A stretch of 64,000 nucleotides of DNA from DATAPD01 sp036265385 (GCA_036265385.1 DATAPD010000032.1:131367-195366), one strand, 5' to 3'. Shown: positions 22,715 to 30,695, numbered from the stretch's first letter. Notes: generated by a model from the letters alone, not told the origin. Numbers and translations are program-made.

Positions 22715-23086
22715 ATGAAACCCGCGAATACGGGCGATCCAGAGCAGTCCGACAAATGGGAGGTGCAACTCCGCAAGGGGTGTTTGGAGTTGGCGATCCT
22801 TGCCGCACTTTGGAACGGCAGGCTGTATGGGTTGGAAATTCTGCGGCGGCTGGAGAGCGAATCGGACCTGATCGTGTCGGAAGGAACGGTGTATCCGCTG
22901 CTAAGCCGCTTGAAAGCGACCGGACTCGTACGAAGCGAATGGGTGGAGTCGGAGGGCGGGCACCCACGGAAATACTACGCATTGACGGCGGCGGGAAAAC
23001 AACGGGCATTGGAGATGAACGAGGTCTGGGCGCGTTTTTCATCGAGCATGAGCAAGCTGCTCGCTTCCGTGCGGAAGGGGAGGTGA
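22715..23086 (+). CDS. PadR-family transcriptional regulator
   Basis: 123 residues from the ATG at 22715; the open frame runs further upstream, but through the promoter. WEVQLRKGCLELAILAALWN and GRLYGLEILRRLESESDLIV are the winged-helix opening. SEGTVYPLLSRLKATGLVRSEWVESEGGHPRKYYALTAAGK is the recognition helix and wing, with the diagnostic G-x-x-RKYY. PadR proteins repress and often respond to small molecules. It leads a three-gene operon with a HAAS-domain membrane protein and a CPBP protease. Confidence 0.9.
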   Translation: MKPANTGDPEQSDKWEVQLRKGCLELAILAALWNGRLYGLEILRRLESESDLIVSEGTVYPLLSRLKATGLVRSEWVESEGGHPRKYYALTAAGKQRALEMNEVWARFSSSMSKLLASVRKGR

Positions 23087-23091
23087 TCGAA

Positions 23092-23724
23092 ATGGCGAGC
23101 GAAGGCGGGAGAAAGATCGAAGCTTACCTGCTGCAACTGCGAGCGTGTTTGCGTGGGGTAAGTAGCGAGGAAGTGCGCGACATCGTTGAGGAGATGCGCA
23201 GCCATATTGTCGAGAAATCGACCGTCTATGGAGAATTGAACGCGAATGCCCTAGACGCAGCGCTGGCCGGGTTAGGGCCGCCGAAAATTCTCGCCAACGA
23301 ATACTTAACGAGCGCTTTACTAGCGAAGGCGGAAGTGAGCCGATCACCGTGGCACGTTCTGAACTGCTTGTTTCGTTGGGCAAGCCTGAGCATCGGCGGA
23401 TTTTTTGTGCTGGTAGGAACGGTCATCGGGTACTTCGTTGGAGGCGCACTGCTTTTATGCGCGTTGCTGAAGCCTTTTCATCCGCAAACAGCAGGACTCT
23501 GGAAAATTCCGGATGGAAACGATGTTGAACTCTCGCTTCGTCTCGGCTTCGGACCGCAACCACCACAAGGGCACGAATTGCTGGGCTGGTGGATCGTGCC
23601 GATCGGTTTGGTCGTGGGATGTGGGCTCGTGGTCATCACGTCAAGAGTTGCGCTCTGGTTCGTGCGCCGATATCGCACTCGGAAAACCTGGATTGGGTAT
23701 GTGCCGGACGGAGTGTCGTTATGA
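23092..23724 (+). CDS. HAAS-domain membrane protein
   Basis: 210 residues from the ATG at 23092, preceded by a good ribosome binding site (GGGGAGGTGATCGAA). The N-terminal domain (KIEAYLLQLRACLRGVSSEEVRDIVEEMRSHIVEK, then DAALAGLGPPKILANEYL) is the HAAS/DUF1700 signature. Then come three or four membrane helices (ASLSIGGFFVLVGTVIGYFVGGALLLCALL; WIVPIGLVVGCGLVVITSRVA) and a basic tail. Such proteins accompany PadR regulators and are thought to be partners in a membrane signalling unit. Six bases from padR and overlapping the protease gene by ATGA. Confidence 0.8.
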   Translation: MASEGGRKIEAYLLQLRACLRGVSSEEVRDIVEEMRSHIVEKSTVYGELNANALDAALAGLGPPKILANEYLTSALLAKAEVSRSPWHVLNCLFRWASLSIGGFFVLVGTVIGYFVGGALLLCALLKPFHPQTAGLWKIPDGNDVELSLRLGFGPQPPQGHELLGWWIVPIGLVVGCGLVVITSRVALWFVRRYRTRKTWIGYVPDGVSL

Positions 23725-24440
23725 GCGTCTCCACAGATGTGAGCACCGTCGGAGTAGTGAGTGAACCGAGGTCGACCACTGGCAAGCTCTCGTCAGGAAA
23801 ACGTTGGTTCTCGCTGATCGAGTTCCTGATCGGCGGAGCAATTGTGATCGGACATAACGTTTATCACGCCCTTCCGAATGAAGTTCCAATTCTGTTTGTA
23901 TTGGGGATGATCTCAGTGCGATTGCGGAATGGCAGCTGGGCAGCCATGGGACTGAGTTGGCCTGCGTCATGGAGAAAAACAATTCTTATCGCGCTGGCCG
24001 CCGCTACAATTCGCATTCTTCTGAGCGCCGTAGTGATCGATCCTGTCACAGCGCACTTCTGGCCGCCTGCCATTGCTCCGGGCGGTATGAATGAAATCTC
24101 GGGGCACCTGCTGGTTGCGTTGCGATGGCTGCTGCTGGTGTGGACTTTCGCGGCCTTTGGAGAGGAAATCGGATATCGGGGATATCTCGTAACGCGCGCT
24201 GCTGAGGCGGGTGGACGATCGAAGTTCGCATGGTGGCTCGCGGTCCTCGCCGTATCCGTGCTTTTCGGATATGGGCACTACTACAAAGGCCTAGCGGGAA
24301 TTATTGACTCAGGGATGGCAGGGCTGGTTTTAGGCGCAGCATACCTCTGGTCGGGAAGGAATTTGTGGGCCTGTATTCTGGCGCATGGGTTCATTGATAC
24401 GTTCGGTGTGGTAGCTGTGTTCTTCGGGTGGGATGGTTAG
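23721..24440 (+). CDS. CPBP-family intramembrane metalloprotease
   Basis: 239 residues. Multiple helices and the conserved CPBP (Abi/CAAX) motifs: FGEEIGYRGYLVTR (EExxxR), the FGYGHYYKG histidine and HGFIDTFG near the C-terminus. The N-terminal 30 residues are Ser/Thr-rich and soluble. It cleaves within the membrane; the substrate is unknown, and the neighbouring HAAS protein is a plausible partner. Start overlaps the stop of the HAAS gene (ATGA). A GGCTTCTGG quasi-repeat tract begins at its TAG. Confidence 0.88.
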   Translation: MSVSTDVSTVGVVSEPRSTTGKLSSGKRWFSLIEFLIGGAIVIGHNVYHALPNEVPILFVLGMISVRLRNGSWAAMGLSWPASWRKTILIALAAATIRILLSAVVIDPVTAHFWPPAIAPGGMNEISGHLLVALRWLLLVWTFAAFGEEIGYRGYLVTRAAEAGGRSKFAWWLAVLAVSVLFGYGHYYKGLAGIIDSGMAGLVLGAAYLWSGRNLWACILAHGFIDTFGVVAVFFGWDG

Positions 24441-24512
24441 GCTTCTGGCTTCGGGCTCCAGGCTTCTGGCTCCAGGTTTTGCGCGTCAGGCTTCAGGCTT
24501 TGGGCTCCAGCA
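24437..24512. repeat. GGCTTCTGGCTCCAGG quasi-repeat tract
   Basis: Starts at the TAG of the CPBP gene and repeats GGCTTC[TA]GGCT(C/T)(C/T)AG-type units about six times. With the opposite-strand tract at 24645-24716 it fills most of the gap between the CPBP and tsaB genes; nothing else is seen in that gap. Confidence 0.75.
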
Positions 24513-24644
24513 AAGCAAACCGCGAAGAACGCGAAGGTTGCACAAAGAACAGACGCGACAAAACTTGTGAGTGCGAGCTCTTCTTAAACTTGGGAATCGA
24601 GCATAACGAGCTCGACACCGTGGGTTTACTTGCGATCACCCCTA

Positions 24645-24716
24645 AGCCGGATGCTGCGGCTACAAGCCCTAGCTCTAAACCTGAAGCCCGAATGCTGAAG
24701 CCTGGAGCCTGTTTTA
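24645..24716. repeat. AAGCCTGGAGCCTG quasi-repeat tract
   Basis: Units such as CTGAAGCCCG, CTGAAGCCTGGAGCCTG run up to the stop codon of tsaB, which is on the minus strand. It is the reverse-complement form of the 24437 tract. Confidence 0.7.
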
Positions 24717-25421
24717 TTTCGGCTTCGAGAAAATCTCGGCATCGGAGCGGCGGATGTAGTTCGCGTCGAGCTCCATGGGAGCGACAGTTTGCCCAGCCTG
24801 CAGCTTGCGCCAACCTATGCGAGCAATGAGGCCTGTGTCTGGATAGAAAACCTGTTCCGCTGATCCGCCACTACGCTGAGAGAGTTCGGCCAAGGTCGCA
24901 TCGGGTGTAACGATAGCGGTGGTTCGACAAATCTCAACGAACTCTTCCCTGCTGAGAAGGCGCTCTTCAACGAGAGTTGCCTCTCGAGAACTGGCGTCAT
25001 TATTCGACTCAATTGCTTGAACGTTATATGTACCGGCGTAAACGTCACCACGTCCCGCTTCCAGGGCAGCGGTCGTGCGTCCGGACTTCGGACTAAGCAA
25101 TGAAATTGCTTCGAGAAGAGACACGGCCACGATTGGCTTTTGTAAAACTTCGGCGAGTGCCTTGATGGCAGCAAGGCCGACCCGAAGTCCAGTAAACGAG
25201 CCGGGCCCTGAGACCACGGCGAAAACTTCAATGTCTGCCTTCGATTTCTGGTGACCGGCGAGTAGATCGGCGATCTGCGGCACGAGTTGTGCAGAAAACG
25301 TGCCACCGGCAAGTGGAATGGTTTCCAGCACCTCCAAAGCACCGCGTTGTTGCGCCGGTAATCGCGCGATCGTGATGCCACCATTTTTCCCGGAGGTGTC
25401 CACCGCCAAAAGAACGCCCAC
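24714..25421 (-). CDS. tsaB: tRNA threonylcarbamoyladenosine biosynthesis protein TsaB
   Basis: 235 residues from a GTG start. LLAVDTSGKNGGITIARL is the TsaB opening (actin-like ATPase fold), followed by FSAQLVPQIADLL and VVSGPGSFTGLRVGLAAIKALAEVLQKPIVAVSLLEA, the conserved core. TsaB partners with TsaD and TsaE to put the t6A modification on tRNAs that read ANN codons. Last gene of a run with the oxidoreductase upstream (3 bases apart) and the epimerase before that. Confidence 0.92.
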   Translation of the reverse strand: MGVLLAVDTSGKNGGITIARLPAQQRGALEVLETIPLAGGTFSAQLVPQIADLLAGHQKSKADIEVFAVVSGPGSFTGLRVGLAAIKALAEVLQKPIVAVSLLEAISLLSPKSGRTTAALEAGRGDVYAGTYNVQAIESNNDASSREATLVEERLLSREEFVEICRTTAIVTPDATLAELSQRSGGSAEQVFYPDTGLIARIGWRKLQAGQTVAPMELDANYIRRSDAEIFSKPK

Positions 25422-25424
25422 GCG

Positions 25425-26828
25425 CTATTTGGCTCCTGCAGACTGACTGGACTCGAAAGGTTGCAGTTCGCCGAGAATGGTGGGAATCAGTTCGGAAACC
25501 GTCGGATGGATGTGCACGGCGCGCTGGATGACCGTGTACGGCTTCTTCGCGTACATCACATCGAGCACGCAATGGATAGCTTCATCTCCTCCTGGTCCGA
25601 GAACAGCGCCGCCTAGAATCTCCTTCGTATCTGCATCCACAAGAACTTTCATGAAACCTTGTGTTTCACCTTTTTCGATTGCGCGGGACACGCGTGTCAT
25701 CGGTCGTTTGCCGATCAGGAGCTTGCGGCCGGTGCGCATTGCTTCAGCCTCGGTCATACCGGCGCGACCGAGCGGTGGATCGATGAAAAGACCGTAAGTC
25801 GCGATGCGATCGGAAACTTTTCTCGGATCGTTGTCGAGCAAGTTGGCCACCACAATCTCATAGTCGTTGTAGGACGTGTGAGTAAACGCGCCTTTCCCGT
25901 TGCAATCGCCTAAGGCCCAGATCCCGGGCACGTTCGTGCGGAGCTGATCGTCCACGGTGATGAAGCCGTTCTTGTCCATGGCCACACCAGCCTTGTCGAG
26001 CCCGAGATCATCTGTGTTCGGGACGCGGCCGATAGCGAGCAACACGTGCGAGCCGATGACTTCCGGCGAACCCTGCTGGCAATCGACGCCTGCCGCGATA
26101 TTTTGTCCGTCCTTGCGGAAGGAAATACAGGTTGCATTCAGACGGATGTTGATTCCTTCGTTATCGAAGATTTTGTGCACCTCGGCAGAAACGTCGGGAT
26201 CTTCGCGTCCGATGAGGCGAGGGCCCATTTCAATGATGGTGACCTCACTGCCAAAACGCCGGAACATCTGCCCGAATTCCAGCCCGATGTAGCTGCCCCC
26301 GACGATGACCAGATGACGAGGTACAAAGTCCACATCCATCATCGAGGAATTCGTAAGGAAGGAAATCTGGTCGAGGCCGGGCATCTTGGGAACGCGAGCG
26401 CGTCCACCAACATTGAGAAAGATTTTTTCGGCCGTGATGTGCTGGTCGTTTACAACAACTTCTTTTTGCGCGACAAAACTGGCAGTCCCAGTAAGAACCG
26501 TTATGTTTTTATTGCCGCGCAACCAGTTTTCTACGCCAGAAGAAGAGTCGTGGACGATCTGGTCTTTCCGCGCTTTGACTTTGCGCATATCGACCGAGAC
26601 CTGGCCGGGGCCATTCACTCCGTAGTCTGAACCGCGGCGGGCGAGTTGCGCTGCATAAGCGCTGGCAACCATGGCCTTGGTCGGAGTGCATCCGGTATTC
26701 ACGCAGGTACCGCCAAACAGCTTGCGTTCCACGAACCCGACCTTCATGCCGGCAGTGGCGAGACGGTTGGCGAGCGGGGGCCCGGCCTGGCCGGCGCCGA
26801 TGACGATGGCATCGAATTCAGTAGCCAT
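25425..26828 (-). CDS. FAD-dependent disulfide oxidoreductase (mercuric reductase/dihydrolipoamide dehydrogenase family)
   Basis: 467 residues from the ATG at 26828; the frame is open upstream through the epimerase gene's 3' end and beyond, but family members start here (MATEFDAIVIGAGQAGPPLA). The redox-active pair is in GGTCVNTGCTPTKAM (about residues 42 and 47). The second NAD-binding motif is VIVGGSYIGLEFGQMFRRFG, the FAD motif GIWALGDCNGKGAFTHTS, and the dimerisation end HIHPTVSELIPTILGEL. Acidobacterial genomes often label this group 'mercuric reductase', but no mercury-binding N-terminal domain or C-terminal Cys pair is present, so another disulfide or quinone substrate is likely. In an operon with methylmalonyl-CoA epimerase (11-bp overlap) and tsaB. 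Confidence 0.88.
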   Translation of the reverse strand: MATEFDAIVIGAGQAGPPLANRLATAGMKVGFVERKLFGGTCVNTGCTPTKAMVASAYAAQLARRGSDYGVNGPGQVSVDMRKVKARKDQIVHDSSSGVENWLRGNKNITVLTGTASFVAQKEVVVNDQHITAEKIFLNVGGRARVPKMPGLDQISFLTNSSMMDVDFVPRHLVIVGGSYIGLEFGQMFRRFGSEVTIIEMGPRLIGREDPDVSAEVHKIFDNEGINIRLNATCISFRKDGQNIAAGVDCQQGSPEVIGSHVLLAIGRVPNTDDLGLDKAGVAMDKNGFITVDDQLRTNVPGIWALGDCNGKGAFTHTSYNDYEIVVANLLDNDPRKVSDRIATYGLFIDPPLGRAGMTEAEAMRTGRKLLIGKRPMTRVSRAIEKGETQGFMKVLVDADTKEILGGAVLGPGGDEAIHCVLDVMYAKKPYTVIQRAVHIHPTVSELIPTILGELQPFESSQSAGAK

Positions 26829-27225
26829 AAGATGCACCTTCCACAAGTTCGAGGAGCACACCGCCGGTGCTTTGGGGATGAACAAAGATGTAGCGATGCC
26901 CACCAGCACCGATTTTGATTTCTTCCGAGACGAGCCGCGCGCCATCTTCCTTCAACTTGGCGACGGCAGAAGCAAGATCAGGAACGCGCAGGCAGACATG
27001 GTGAAGTCCTTCGCCCCGCTTAGCAATGAATTTCGCGATTGTGGAGTCGTCCGAAGTGGCTTCGAGCAGTTCCAAACGGCTTTCACCAACCGGCACCATG
27101 ACAAGCTTCACTTTTTCCTGTTCAACGGTTTCTTCGGTCGAAACCTCGAGACCAAGTTTCTGGTAAATGGATTTCGCCGCGGCCAGAGATTTCACAGCAA
27201 TACCGAGATGATCGATGGTGAACAT
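26818..27225 (-). CDS. mce: Methylmalonyl-CoA epimerase
   Basis: 135 residues, the normal length. It is a vicinal-oxygen-chelate fold: FTIDHLGIAVKSLAAAKSIY opens with the metal His, RLELLEATSDDSTIAKFIAKRGEGLHHVCLRV contains the substrate loop and second His, and VLLELVE carries the last metal Glu. It converts (S)- to (R)-methylmalonyl-CoA on the propionyl-CoA route. The MeaB chaperone gene lies 0.5 kb away; the mutase itself is not in the window. Confidence 0.92.
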   Translation of the reverse strand: MFTIDHLGIAVKSLAAAKSIYQKLGLEVSTEETVEQEKVKLVMVPVGESRLELLEATSDDSTIAKFIAKRGEGLHHVCLRVPDLASAVAKLKEDGARLVSEEIKIGAGGHRYIFVHPQSTGGVLLELVEGASYGY

Positions 27226-27306
27226 GTTCCGGTTAATATTACGTGGTTTTTCTGGTGGGTGGGCGAGCGCGGAATCGCGTTCGGGTTCGAGGAGGAGGCA
27301 GATTCG

Positions 27307-27717
27307 ATGGTAGTGGGCTATTCAGGAACTCCGCTTCACAAGAAACTGGGTTTCAAGCCGGGAGCACATGTCGCACTGGTTGATGTCGCGGAGGATGTTC
27401 GCGCCGAACTGGCAGATGCAGTCGCACAATGTCAACTCGTTAAGACCGGCAATGGGCCGCTAGACTTGGGGATTCTTACAGTGACAACCCAATTTCAGTT
27501 GCGCAAGGCGTTCGCATCCTGGAAGAAACAGCTTACGCAGAATGGGGCGCTGTGGATTTCGTGGCCTAAGAAGAGTTCGGGGGTTGCATCGGACCTGGAT
27601 GAAAACAAAGTGCGCGAAATCGGATTGGCGATCGGCCTTGTCGATGTCAAAGTGTGCGCGGTGAGCGATGTTTGGTCGGGACTGAAGTTCGTGATCCCTG
27701 TGAAAGATAGGAAGTAG
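27307..27717 (+). CDS. DUF3052-family protein
   Basis: 136 residues from the ATG at 27307, which has GGAGGAGGCAG just before it; the frame stays open upstream, but antisense to the epimerase. MVVGYSGTPLHKKLGFKPGA is the family opening. LRKAFASWKKQLTQNGALWISWPKKSSGVASDLDENKVREIGLA is its most typical stretch, followed by VDVKVCAVSDVWSGLKFV. Function unknown; soluble. Its TAG stop lies in a GTAGCTGGTAGCTAG quasi-repeat shared with the end of meaB on the other strand. Confidence 0.8.
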   Translation: MVVGYSGTPLHKKLGFKPGAHVALVDVAEDVRAELADAVAQCQLVKTGNGPLDLGILTVTTQFQLRKAFASWKKQLTQNGALWISWPKKSSGVASDLDENKVREIGLAIGLVDVKVCAVSDVWSGLKFVIPVKDRK

Positions 27718-27736
27718 CTGGTAGCTAGTTCTCGGT
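27713..27736. repeat. GTAGCTGGTAGCTAGTTCTC quasi-repeat tract
   Basis: Only seven bases separate the convergent DUF3052 and meaB genes. The tract supplies both stop codons (TAG on each strand). Same family as 28696-28719 and 32212-32260. Confidence 0.6.
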
Positions 27737-28672
27737 TGCGACGATTTCTTCGATGAGCGTGTAAGGATCTCGTTTGTGGCTGACGATCTCCTCGGCGTAA
27801 GCCTCGAGGCGATCTTCGGTCAATTCTTGGCGCGCCCGTTCGAGCATGGCGTCGCGAAGCATCTCAACAAGACGATCCTTCCAGTTGTGAATGCTCCGTT
27901 TCCGCGCGAGATTGTTTTTCTTCAGGAATGACTCGTAACCTGAAATCGATTGCGCGAGTTCCGCGACACCGCGGCCCTCGCTTGCAATGGTTTTCACGAT
28001 CGGCGGAGTCCATCCGTCGCTGCGCGCGGCAAGGGACTGCAGGGCGCGGATTTCACGTTCGACGTGTTCAGCTCCATCGCGATCACTTTTGTTTATGACA
28101 AAGATGTCTGCGATCTCCATGATGCCGGCTTTAATCGACTGAACGTCATCGCCCATGCCGGGGACAAGTATGACGACGGTGATGTCGGCGAGCCGGACGA
28201 TGTCGATTTCATCCTGACCTACGCCAACGGTTTCAATCATCACCAAGTCGCGCCCCGAAGCGTCCAGCACGGAGGCGACATCGGCCGTGGTGCGGGCAAG
28301 ACCTCCGAGGGAGCCGCGCGTTGCCATGCTACGAATGAAGATACCCGGATCGGCGTGGTGATCCTGCATGCGAATGCGATCGCCGAGAATCGCGCCGCCG
28401 GTATAGGGACTGGTCGGATCGACTGCAATGATGCCAACCTTCTCGTTTCGTTTTCGAAAGTACTTTGCTAATTGATCGACCAAGGTGCTCTTGCCTGCGC
28501 CTGGAGCGCCTGTCAAACCGAGCACGCGAGCGTGTCCCGTATAGGGGAATAAAGCTTTGAGCAGCTCAGCGGAGCCACGGGTGCGGTTTTCTACGGCTGT
28601 AATCACCCGGGCTAGCGTGCGCGGATCTCCGTCGCGAAGGCGATCAATGATGATGTGATGGTCGTGAGCCAA
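27725..28672 (-). CDS. meaB: Methylmalonyl-CoA mutase-associated GTPase MeaB
   Basis: About 315 residues if started at the TTG at 28672 (LAHDHHIIIDRLRDGDPRTLARVIT, the usual MeaB opening). No ATG is available nearby, and upstream residues belong to the antisense of the fur gene's 3' end. The P-loop is GLTGAPGAGKSTLVDQL. The switch regions are GIIAVDPTSPYTGGAILGDRIRM and MIETVGVGQDEIDI, and NKSDRDG is the guanine motif. MeaB protects and loads the cobalamin-dependent methylmalonyl-CoA mutase. Near mce, consistent with a propionate/branched-chain catabolic locus. Confidence 0.9.
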   Translation of the reverse strand: MAHDHHIIIDRLRDGDPRTLARVITAVENRTRGSAELLKALFPYTGHARVLGLTGAPGAGKSTLVDQLAKYFRKRNEKVGIIAVDPTSPYTGGAILGDRIRMQDHHADPGIFIRSMATRGSLGGLARTTADVASVLDASGRDLVMIETVGVGQDEIDIVRLADITVVILVPGMGDDVQSIKAGIMEIADIFVINKSDRDGAEHVEREIRALQSLAARSDGWTPPIVKTIASEGRGVAELAQSISGYESFLKKNNLARKRSIHNWKDRLVEMLRDAMLERARQELTEDRLEAYAEEIVSHKRDPYTLIEEIVATEN

Positions 28673-28706
28673 GCTGATCAGTGTAGTAGGAGCGAGTCGC
28701 AAGTAG

Positions 28707-29168
28707 CTAGTCGTTCGAGGATGCGGACCGGCAACTGGCGCAATATCCTCCAACCTCGAATCGGGAAACGACAATGTGGAAGCGGCAATCGCGCTGGATT
28801 TGGCCTTTGAGCCGATCAAAAAGATCACTTTCGAATTCCATGATTTTGCCGCACCGCAGACATGCCATGTGAATGTGGTCGCGCTGAGGGCGGCGCTCGT
28901 AGTAATGCTTTTCTCCCTGGAGATGCATGAGGTCGAGTTCGTCCACAAGACCATGACGCTTCAGCAGGTTCAATGTGCGGTACACCGTTACGCGATCGAT
29001 CTCCGGATCAACTTTCTGCGCACGACGCAAAATCCCCGCGGCGTCGAGGTGCTGCTTGGCAGTTTCAACCACGCTCAGGATGGTTTTGCGTTGACGAGTC
29101 ATGCGGAGTCCGCGCGACATGAACTCGGCTTGGAGGCGGCCAGGCTGCTCGGTTTGAGGAAAGGGCAT
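28707..29168 (-). CDS. Fur-family transcriptional regulator
   Basis: 153 residues. The winged-helix part is MSRGLRMTRQRKTILSVVET and VDPEIDRVTVYRTLNLLKRHGLVDELD; the metal-binding part is HMACLRCGKIMEF (first CxxC) and GGYCASCRSAS (second CxxC, structural zinc). Fur-type regulators sense iron, zinc, manganese or peroxide; which of these cannot be decided here. Upstream lie a GGCTTC-type quasi-repeat and a perfect GCAACT-C-AGTTGC palindrome (29230-29242) that could be its operator. Confidence 0.9.
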   Translation of the reverse strand: MPFPQTEQPGRLQAEFMSRGLRMTRQRKTILSVVETAKQHLDAAGILRRAQKVDPEIDRVTVYRTLNLLKRHGLVDELDLMHLQGEKHYYERRPQRDHIHMACLRCGKIMEFESDLFDRLKGQIQRDCRFHIVVSRFEVGGYCASCRSASSND

Positions 29169-29170
29169 CG

Positions 29171-29224
29171 ATCAGGCTCCAGGCTGCGGGCTTCAGCTTT
29201 CGGGCTTCGAGCTTCGCCCAAAGC
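29171..29224. repeat. GGCTCCAGGCTGCGGGCTTC quasi-repeat tract
   Basis: GGCTCCAGG, GGGCTTCAG, GGGCTTCGAG units sit between the fur start codon and its candidate operator, so they would be in the fur 5' leader if transcription starts near the palindrome. Confidence 0.6.
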
Positions 29225-29229
29225 TTAAC

Positions 29230-29242
29230 GCAACTCAGTTGC
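29230..29242. promoter_or_regulatory. Candidate Fur-family operator
   Basis: Perfect 13-bp palindrome GCAACT-C-AGTTGC about 60 bp upstream of the fur start codon. A TACACT-like -10 (minus strand) adjoins it. It has the two-fold symmetry Fur-family dimers require; binding not tested. Confidence 0.45.
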
Positions 29243-29299
29243 ATGTAGTGTAACAGACCTCAGAGAGGAGTCAGCAGTCGGAGTCTGCAGATTCTTCGG

Positions 29300-29659
29300 T
29301 CAGTTCCCTTTCATCTTTTCGCGGACGTTGTGGGCGAGCTTTTCGATCTCTTCCGCTTTTTTGACCACATCGAGCGAAAGCATGTTTTCGTTCGATTTAT
29401 CCACCTGTTCCTTGAGCTGCTGCGCAAGTTCCACAAGCTTATCTGTGTCGCGCTTGAGGGCAGCGTGGCGCTCCGTGTTTGCTTTTTTTTCCATGTCCTT
29501 GCGCATACGGACAGTGCCCTCATCTTCCTGGGGCGCCTGCTGTCCTGAAGGCATTTGCGGGTTCTGGAGACGCGAAGCAACCAGAGTGTTCGAGAGAGGA
29601 TCGAAAGAAAGCATCAAGAAGACAAGCAGACTACAGTGGAACAATCTCAACACGGCCAC
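29300..29659 (-). CDS. Exported coiled-coil protein
   Basis: 119 residues with an N-terminal hydrophobic signal (LRLFHCSLLVFLMLSF). A Gln/Pro-rich linker follows, then a helical, highly charged domain: GTVRMRKDMEKKANTERHAA, LKRDTDKLVELAQQLKEQVD and EEIEKLAHNVREKMKGN. Heptad patterning suggests a coiled coil. No family recognised. Divergent from the MscS gene. Confidence 0.65.
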   Translation of the reverse strand: MAVLRLFHCSLLVFLMLSFDPLSNTLVASRLQNPQMPSGQQAPQEDEGTVRMRKDMEKKANTERHAALKRDTDKLVELAQQLKEQVDKSNENMLSLDVVKKAEEIEKLAHNVREKMKGN

Positions 29660-29733
29660 CTCGAATCACGAAGCTGACAACTATTTCTCATTATAGGTTC
29701 GGGGCCGCGGCGTGCGGAAAGGCCGTAAGCGAT

Positions 29734-29742
29734 TGCTATAAT
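29734..29742 (+). promoter_or_regulatory. Extended -10 promoter element of the mscS gene
   Basis: TGCTATAAT: a consensus TATAAT (29737-29742) with the TG extension. No good -35. It predicts a transcript start near 29749 and a very short leader. Confidence 0.6.
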
Positions 29743-29757
29743 CCGGCGAGTTCAGGG

Positions 29758-30651
29758 ATGACTTTTCAATTCATGAGCTTCGTGTTCGCACCGGAAACTC
29801 CGGGGCTTCCCGCGTTGCTGCACAACTGGCGGGAGGACTCGCTGGAGTTTCTGCGCAAAGATGCGCCGAAGCTGGTGTTCGTCGTCATTGGCGCGATCAT
29901 TTTGATCCGCATACTCCGCTGGATCACGCGCGGGATCGGAACACTTCGCGCACGCCGCTTTCCTACCGGTTTGCGGACCCAGCAAGTACAGACAATTGCG
30001 GCCGTGATCAACGGATTCGGGACAGCTGTCATTTTGATGATCGCTGGGTTTGAAGCCTTATCACTGCTAGGGCTAAACCTTGGACCGCTGTTGGCGAGCG
30101 CGGGCATCGCTGGCCTGGCCATCGGATTCGGAGCGCAAACCTTGGTGCACGATGTAATCAACGGGTTTTTTATTTTGCTGGAAGATCAATTCGACATCGG
30201 CGATACCGTCCGACTTGCGGGTGTGAAGGGTACGGTCGAACAAATGAGCCTGCGGCACACTGTGTTGCGCGATGACGACGGCACATTGCACATGGTGCCG
30301 AATAGCCAGATCACGATCGTCTCGAACCAGACACGCGATTGGGCGCAGGTTTCGTTGCGAGTGGCAGTCGCCTACGACGAACCGAGCGATCGCATCGTGA
30401 ACCTGCTGCAGAGGGTAGGTGAGGACGTACGGCACGATCCAAGATTCTCAAACGACGTAGTTGGCGATGTACAAGTGCCAGGGATTGAGCGTGTCGGAAA
30501 AGGCGAGGCGGATTATCTGATCTTGATGAAGACACGACCAGGAAAGCAGTATGAGGTCAGCCGCGAGTTGCGAGCGCGCATCAAGCAACTGTTCGAAGCA
30601 GAAAAAGTGAAAACGCCTGGGCCGGGCGTGGTGTTCGTGGGAGAACAGTAG
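29758..30651 (+). CDS. MscS-family mechanosensitive channel
   Basis: 297 residues from the ATG at 29758; a second ATG at 29773 fits the predicted transcript start better and may be the true start. Helices: LVFVVIGAIILIRILRWITR, TIAAVINGFGTAVILMIAGF, and the pore helix LGLNLGPLLASAGIAGLAIGFGAQTLVHDVINGFFILLEDQF, the MscS hallmark with its A/G packing. DIGDTVRLAGVKGTVEQMSLRHTVLRDDDGTLHMVPNSQI is the beta domain. It opens on membrane tension to release osmolytes. No partner gene. Confidence 0.9.
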   Translation: MTFQFMSFVFAPETPGLPALLHNWREDSLEFLRKDAPKLVFVVIGAIILIRILRWITRGIGTLRARRFPTGLRTQQVQTIAAVINGFGTAVILMIAGFEALSLLGLNLGPLLASAGIAGLAIGFGAQTLVHDVINGFFILLEDQFDIGDTVRLAGVKGTVEQMSLRHTVLRDDDGTLHMVPNSQITIVSNQTRDWAQVSLRVAVAYDEPSDRIVNLLQRVGEDVRHDPRFSNDVVGDVQVPGIERVGKGEADYLILMKTRPGKQYEVSRELRARIKQLFEAEKVKTPGPGVVFVGEQ

Positions 30652-30695
30652 TCAGTGGTCAGGGGTCAGGAGTCGGTGGTCAGTAGTCAGCAGAA
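30649..30695. repeat. GTAGTCAGTGGTCAGG quasi-repeat tract
   Basis: Begins inside the last codons of the mscS gene (CAG TAG TCAG) and repeats GTCAG(T/G)(A/G)GTC-type units about six times. Confidence 0.75.

Noticed and set aside
26046..26630. Long plus-strand frame antisense to the disulfide oxidoreductase.
   Set aside because: The minus-strand gene has all family motifs; the plus-strand frame has none.
25425..26828. Calling the flavoprotein a true mercuric reductase.
   Set aside because: No N-terminal HMA domain, no C-terminal cysteine pair and no merR/merT genes nearby.
27226..27306. Longer upstream start for the DUF3052 protein.
   Set aside because: The extra frame runs antisense through the epimerase gene; the ATG at 27307 has a good ribosome binding site and matches the family start.
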